Shown here: piece after piece, positions 60,973-64,000 of the stretch
How positions within the stretch are numbered: the stretch's first letter is position 1
How the letters are laid out: each line of letters starts with the position of its first letter
Source: Oenanthe sinensis
Lineage: Eukaryota; Streptophyta; Magnoliopsida; Apiales; Apiaceae
Assembly (NCBI GenBank): GCA_028671895.1
Contig: CM053813.1
Span: 43,928,501-43,992,500 of the forward strand
Length of the DNA stretch: 64,000 nt
Direction of reading: 5' to 3'
Program-made: the position numbers and the translations under genes
The notes under the pieces: model-generated
The model's input: the letters and a program-made list of their open reading frames with translations, nothing else
Told to the model about the DNA's origin: nothing
Database searches by the model: none

Positions 60973-63900
60973 ATGGGGTTGGTTTATTGGGCGAGTTTTG
61001 TGTGTTACATATTTGTAAGACTAACATCTAGCCATGGCGAGGATGGTTTTGAGGAGTGGCATGTTGAAATCAACAACACGGTTAAGCCACTGACGATGGA
61101 TCAACCGGTATGATTTCAATGCAATTCCATGGTTTCTATCTGTTGGTGAAGTAGGATTTCTTGATTTTGGTTTCTTTCGACATCTTGTATCAAACTAGTA
61201 ATATCTGATCTGGATTTCATGCTCTTTAGGTTATTACTGTCAATGGTTTATTTCCTGGACCGCTTCTCAATGTCACAACAAATGATGATGTCCATATCAA
61301 TGTGTTTAATGATATGGATGAGCCTCTTCTCATGACATGGTGCGTTTCTCAATTTGCTCCGTCTCACTTATTATTCAATTGTGTGTATAAGGTTTTTAAT
61401 CAAAGTTCAATAATGCACGCGTACACAGTACATTGCACCCTCCCAGATCTTACTTTCTTTCGAGCATGTTTAATTTTCAACTTCATGCTCAATGAAGGAA
61501 GTATATACAAATGGCAGAAAGTTGCAACTAAATACTATAAACTTAAAAACAGAGTAAGAGTTCACTTTCAGATAAAAACAATGCAAACAGGACATACATA
61601 TCTAGTTAACATATTCTTAACAGATGTCACAATGTTGTATACTTGTATAGGAATGGAATACAACAAAGACTAAACTCATGGCAAGATGGAGTTTCTGGCA
61701 CCAATTGTCAAATTCAGCCAAAGACAAACTGGACTTATGTTTTCCAAGTCAAGGACCAGATTGGCACCTTTTCCTATTTTCCATCCACAGGCTTCCACAA
61801 GGCCGGTGGCGGATATGGGCCGATTCGAGTCAATAATCGTATCGTGATCGACATACCCTTTTCTAAGCCCGAAGCTCAATTTGATCTTCTCATTGGCGAC
61901 TGGTATCAACGAAGCTTCAAGGTAATTCATCTTCGACGTGAGTACACTTAGTATAAATTATTTCATTTTCGTTCCTTTATTTTTCGCTGCACTCATTTTT
62001 AAAGTACTCAGAACAATGCCCAAGTAGATAATATTGCTGAAAACATGAAACAGGATATCCGGTCTGAGTTGAACAATCCGTATATGGCGTATGACGGGCC
62101 TCCTGATAGGATTCTTATAAATGGCAAAGGACCATATGGAGATCCCCTAGCAACAACACATGAATCATTTAATTTTACGAAAGGTAATAATTAATAAAAC
62201 AGTAACACCTACCAGTGGTTATTCAATTAGAGTAATGTAGTTCATCTTCTTTTTTTTTATGAGCCGTGATCTTGTCAATGTATACAGGAAAAACATATTT
62301 ACTAAGAATATCCAACGTTGGGATAGTGTGGAGCATCAACTTTAGAATTCAAAATCATCTGATGGTGTTGGTTGAAACTGAAGGATCGTACACTAATCAA
62401 CTAACACTGGATTCACTCGACGTTCATGTGGGGCAATCTTATTCTGTTCTCGTCACAGCAGATCAAGATACTGCAGATTATTACATAGTGGCAACTCCAA
62501 AAATGGTCAATGTCGCTGATCATAGTACTCTCGAAGCCATTGCTGTGTTACATTATGAGAATTCTACTACAAATCCTACCGGGCCTATACCAAGAGGGCC
62601 TGATCCATTTGATATGGTCTTTTCACTGAATCAAGCAAAATCCATCAGGTAAATTATGTATAATAACAACTCATTATATGTAACATTAATATACTCTTTG
62701 AAGTAGGCTAGTGTCTCATACATTTTACGCTCTCGTGCTTTTCAAACTTAATACACACGTTTAATTTGGTTTACTATGAAAAAATTGTGGCGTTATACAT
62801 TTAAGTTGGCTAATTTTGTTCTAATTTATAGGTGGAATTTGACCACAGGAGCTTCAAGACCTAATCCACAAGGAACATTTAATGTAACAAATGTGACATT
62901 ATCACAAACTTTTATTATAAATGCAAATATTGCTGAGATCAATGGAACTCCTCGCTACACTGTGAATAATGTCTCGTATATAATCCCGAGCACCCCATTA
63001 AAACTTGCTGATTTTGTCAATAACGGTACCGGTGTTTATGAACTCGACAAATTTCCAATCTACACGGATTATCCAAGTGCAGTAAGTGGAACTTTTGTTC
63101 AATCTGGCAACCACAAAGGATGGGTAGAAATTGTGTTCACGAATGAGCTACAAGTTTTGGATTCTTGGCATTTAGATGGATTTGGATTCTATGTTGTAGG
63201 GTAAGTGTAATGGCCTAAATTTCAATAATGCCTGTCAATTTTTTAGGAGTGAAGTCAGTTGGGCAAGATCGAATAATGAATTGCAATCTTAACTAACATC
63301 GAGCTTACAATTGCATTTCATATCTCTCACTTTCTTGATACTTAGGTTTGGTAATGGGAAGTGGAACCCTGGATTACGTTCAACTTACAATCTCTATGAT
63401 CCTGTGGTCCGCTCTACTGTTCAGGTCAATTATCTCATTCTCTCATTACGTAAATGCAAGTAAAGTCTTCTGCTATGAATGCATAAGCGGGTAAAGAGTA
63501 CATGTGTTGAGCTAAAGTTTAGATCATATTGTTGCTTTCACATAATGTTATGAAGATTGTTCTATGATATACAGTAATACACGTCTTATGTTAACTGTTA
63601 ATCTAAAAGATAAGCAATGGAGATTTTCAAATACATTAGTATCTTGCCATTTACTAAAGGATAAGCAACTGAGCCTTTCAAATACATTACTACACTAGTA
63701 TCTCGCCATTTACTATAAGCTACAAATGATATTTACAGAACGTTGGTAGCTGATCTTTAAAGTAATTGTCCAAAATCAATATGGTTCAACATGTCATGTG
63801 CATTTATACATGCAATTACACTTTGTACATACGCGGACTATTTGGTTCAAACATTTTCGATGTACTACCTAAAGATATACGTATGTGAAACTTAAAGAGT

Positions 63901-64000
63901 CGTGAACTAATTTTATGAGCAGGTCTACCCAGGAGGATGGAGTGCAGTTTATGCTTATCTTGACAATCCAGGCATGTGGAATTTAAGGTCTCAGAAACTG
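60973..64000 (+). CDS. SKU5-similar (SKS) multicopper-oxidase-like protein, 5' part
   Basis: Eight exons are seen (60973-61107, 61230-61339, 61651-61921, 62054-62183, 62288-62648, 62832-63200, 63346-63424, 63923 to the edge), all in phase. The frame continues past the window, so the C-terminus is missing. The first residues, MGLVYWASFVCYIFVRLTSS, look like a signal peptide, and many NxS/T sites follow, as expected for a secreted wall or membrane-surface glycoprotein. Family motifs are VITVNGLFPGP, NGIQQRLNSWQDGVSGTNC, NFRIQNHLMVLVETEGSYT, DVHVGQSYSVLVTADQ and VYPGGWSAVYAYLDNPGMWN. The copper-binding HWHG of ascorbate oxidase and laccase is TWNG here, and the next histidine motif is SYFPS, so the type 2/3 copper ligands are lost, as in all SKU5-like proteins. 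SKU5 proteins act in directional cell expansion. GPI anchoring cannot be judged without the C-terminus. Confidence 0.92.

Noticed and set aside
61302..61673. 123-codon frame at the start of the SKU5-like gene
   Set aside because: It reads through intron 2 (61340-61650). The family protein continues cleanly from TGG|AAT across that intron.
1..64000. CRISPR arrays, prokaryotic operons, organelle DNA insertions, tRNA or rRNA genes
   Set aside because: None was seen. The direct repeats are simple tandem duplications or transposon parts, the genes have spliceosomal introns, and no cloverleaf-compatible tRNA with both promoter boxes was found by eye.

Overview
This is plant nuclear DNA. It is AT-rich, its genes are split by GT-AG introns, its spacers carry many small terminal-inverted-repeat elements, and its proteins match typical eudicot families. 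A eudicot, possibly an asterid, fits best, but I cannot fix the species. Family names below come from protein motifs remembered for these families; no search was run. Exon borders were read by eye from reading frame, phase and GT/AG signals.

Layout, left to right. (1) 2843-9543 (+): a kelch-repeat/coiled-coil protein of the ACBP4/5-related type, with no visible acyl-CoA-binding domain. (2) 10449-12631 (-): a peroxisomal 4-coumarate-CoA-ligase-like enzyme of four exons, ending in the tripeptide SKM. (3) 15494-24571 (+): chloroplast NADP-malate dehydrogenase of 14 exons with both redox-cysteine extensions. Its second intron carries a 1.3 kb hAT-type element. (4) 26330-28680 plus 38394-38745 (+): a decayed tandem copy of the NADP-MDH gene, split in two. 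(5) 29241-33501 (-): a CKI1-type sensor histidine kinase lying inside the split pseudogene. (6) 39080-40246 (+): an unrecognised intronless open frame that may be transposon-derived. (7) 42165-45490 (-): a membrane-anchored NAC factor of the ANAC053/ANAC078 type. (8) 47450-48013 (+): a LINE-derived RNase H relic. (9) 48146-50002 (-): an intronless P-class PPR protein that looks like BIR6. (10) 52030-55164 (-): a NAC factor of the ANAC050/ANAC052 type. (11) 60973 to the window end (+): the 5' part of an SKU5-similar multicopper-oxidase-like protein.

The genes are ordinary nuclear genes, not an operon. Three structural points stand out. The MDH duplication is interrupted by about 9.7 kb that holds the histidine kinase. 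The MDH pseudogene keeps the unoccupied target site of the hAT element found in the intact gene, which orders the events. The two NAC genes repeat a neighbourhood known from Arabidopsis, where ANAC050, ANAC052 and ANAC053 are adjacent, but here a PPR gene and a LINE relic lie between them.

The spacers, especially 12.6-15.5, 34-38.4, 45.5-47.4, 50-52 and 55.2-60.9 kb, are AT-rich. They hold Stowaway-, Tourist- and hAT-like miniature elements and no gene I can support.
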